Assembly: GCF_013170825.1 (NCBI RefSeq) | Contig: NZ_CP033365.1 | Location: 5,530,001-5,594,000, forward strand | Reading direction: 5' to 3' | Source of the DNA: Mesorhizobium sp. NZP2298 | Lineage (GTDB): Bacteria; Pseudomonadota; Alphaproteobacteria; Rhizobiales; Rhizobiaceae | Length of the DNA stretch: 64,000 bases | In this document: positions 63,221 to 64,000 of the stretch, piece by piece | How the letters are laid out: every line of letters begins with the position of its first letter | Position numbering within the stretch: the first letter of the stretch is position 1 | Translations under genes and position numbers: made by a program | Notes under the pieces: model-generated | The model's input: only the letters and a program-made list of their open reading frames with translations | What the model was told of the DNA's origin: nothing | The model's database searches: none

Positions 63221-64000
63221 TCAGGCAGCGCTGTGCAGCGGCCCGCCGGCGACCTCGGCCAGCAGGCGATCGAGATCGACTTCGGCGTTGCGGTGTTCGC
63301 CGACGATCGTGTGTTCCGACATCACCAGGATTCGGTCGGCCGTCTCCAGCGCCTCGTCGAGTTCGGTGACGAACAAAAGCGTCGCGCGGCCATGGGCGCT
63401 TGCCCTGAGCTTGGCGGCGATGTCGCGCCTGGCCGAGATATCGACGCCCTGAAACGGCTCGTCGAGGATGAATAGTGCGGCGTTCTGCGCCATCCAGCGG
63501 GCGACCATCACCTTCTGCTGGTTGCCGCCCGACAGTGCCGACATTTCGTCCTTCTCGGAGCGGCAGACGATGCTGAGTTCCTCGATCTGCCGGCGCGCGG
63601 TTGCGCGTTCGAGCCGGCGCTTGAGCACGCTCAGATTCGACATCCGCTTCAGGAACGGCAGGCTGACATTACGCTCGATGTTGAAGCCGCCGACAATGCC
63701 GCTGGTGGCGCGGTCCTTGGCGACGAGGAACACGCCGGCGGCGATCGCATCACCGGCGGATCGCGGCGCGTAGGGCCTACCGTTCATCGTCATCGTACCC
63801 GACAGCGGCTTGCGCACACCGAACAGCGTTTCGGCAAAAGCGGTCTTGCCGACACCGACGAGGCCGGTGATGGCGACGACCTCGCCATCGCCAAGCGTCA
63901 GCGAGATCGGCCTGGCGCCCTGCCCTATACGCAGGCCTTCAACGGTCAGGACCACCTTGGCGGAACTTCTGGCAACGATCTGGTCAAGATGGATCTTGCG
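63221..64000 (-). CDS. Sugar ABC transporter ATPase (RbsA-like), cut by the window edge
   Basis: The frame stays open to the last base (reading IHLDQIVARSSAKVVLTVEG at the edge), so this is the C-terminal half of a double-ATPase. The visible second ABC domain begins VEGLRIGQGARPISL, has a Walker A variant GLVGVGKTAFAE, the signature LSGGNQQKVMVARWM and Walker B LFILDEPFQGVD. The first, N-terminal ABC domain lies outside the window. The order ATPase, permease, binding protein is unusual only in having the binding protein last. Confidence 0.93.
   Translation of the reverse strand, partial: RKIHLDQIVARSSAKVVLTVEGLRIGQGARPISLTLGDGEVVAITGLVGVGKTAFAETLFGVRKPLSGTMTMNGRPYAPRSAGDAIAAGVFLVAKDRATSGIVGGFNIERNVSLPFLKRMSNLSVLKRRLERATARRQIEELSIVCRSEKDEMSALSGGNQQKVMVARWMAQNAALFILDEPFQGVDISARRDIAAKLRASAHGRATLLFVTELDEALETADRILVMSEHTIVGEHRNAEVDLDRLLAEVAGGPLHSAA

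Noticed and set aside
1..64000. CRISPR arrays, tRNA or rRNA genes, insertion sequences and prophage genes
   Set aside because: No regularly spaced repeats, cloverleaf sequences, transposases or integrases were seen on reading both strands.

Overview
The window reads as a chromosomal stretch of a GC-rich alphaproteobacterium of the Rhizobiales, most likely Mesorhizobium or a close relative. This is inferred from protein style, dense operons with ATGA-type overlaps, and rhizobial intergenic palindromes. There was no database search. No rRNA, tRNA, CRISPR array, insertion sequence or phage gene was seen.

Region 1 (1-1.8 kb) holds the end of an RND efflux pump gene and its periplasmic adaptor. 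Region 2 (1.8-20.3 kb) looks like an uncharacterised catabolic locus. A LysR regulator is divergent from a BesD/HalD-like iron/2-oxoglutarate oxygenase. Next come a GntR regulator with a perfect operator palindrome, two different enolase-superfamily enzymes, and a Tat-exported binding protein. A BisC-like molybdenum enzyme, a peptide-type ABC transporter (two permeases and a fused double ATPase), a second LysR regulator, a second near-copy binding protein, a tandem DUF427 protein, a small exported protein and a short-chain dehydrogenase follow.

Region 3 (20.3-48.9 kb) is the core of the window: what appears to be a complete pathway for methylated amines. tmoXWV import trimethylamine N-oxide (TMAO). 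Tmm oxidises trimethylamine to TMAO, and Tdm splits TMAO into dimethylamine and formaldehyde. DmmDABC convert dimethylamine to monomethylamine. GmaS, MgsABC and MgdABCD carry monomethylamine through gamma-glutamylmethylamide and N-methylglutamate, regenerating glutamate. Two APC-type permeases are embedded in it. One sits directly behind three tiny membrane proteins, a combination I do not recognise. An XRE-cupin regulator lies divergent to tmm. A TTTCAY half-site, often part of a dyad, recurs in front of the transcription units of this cluster and is a candidate regulon operator.

Region 4 (48.9-57.7 kb), mostly on the minus strand, holds an LLM-class flavin monooxygenase, a second RND pump with lipoprotein adaptor and TetR regulator (with a perfect 15-bp inverted-repeat operator), a palindromic MITE-like repeat, and an acyl-CoA synthetase. 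Region 5 (57.8-64 kb) is a sugar or polyol locus: a SorC-type regulator, a class II aldolase/short-chain dehydrogenase fusion and a convergent ribose-type ABC transporter whose ATPase gene runs off the right edge.
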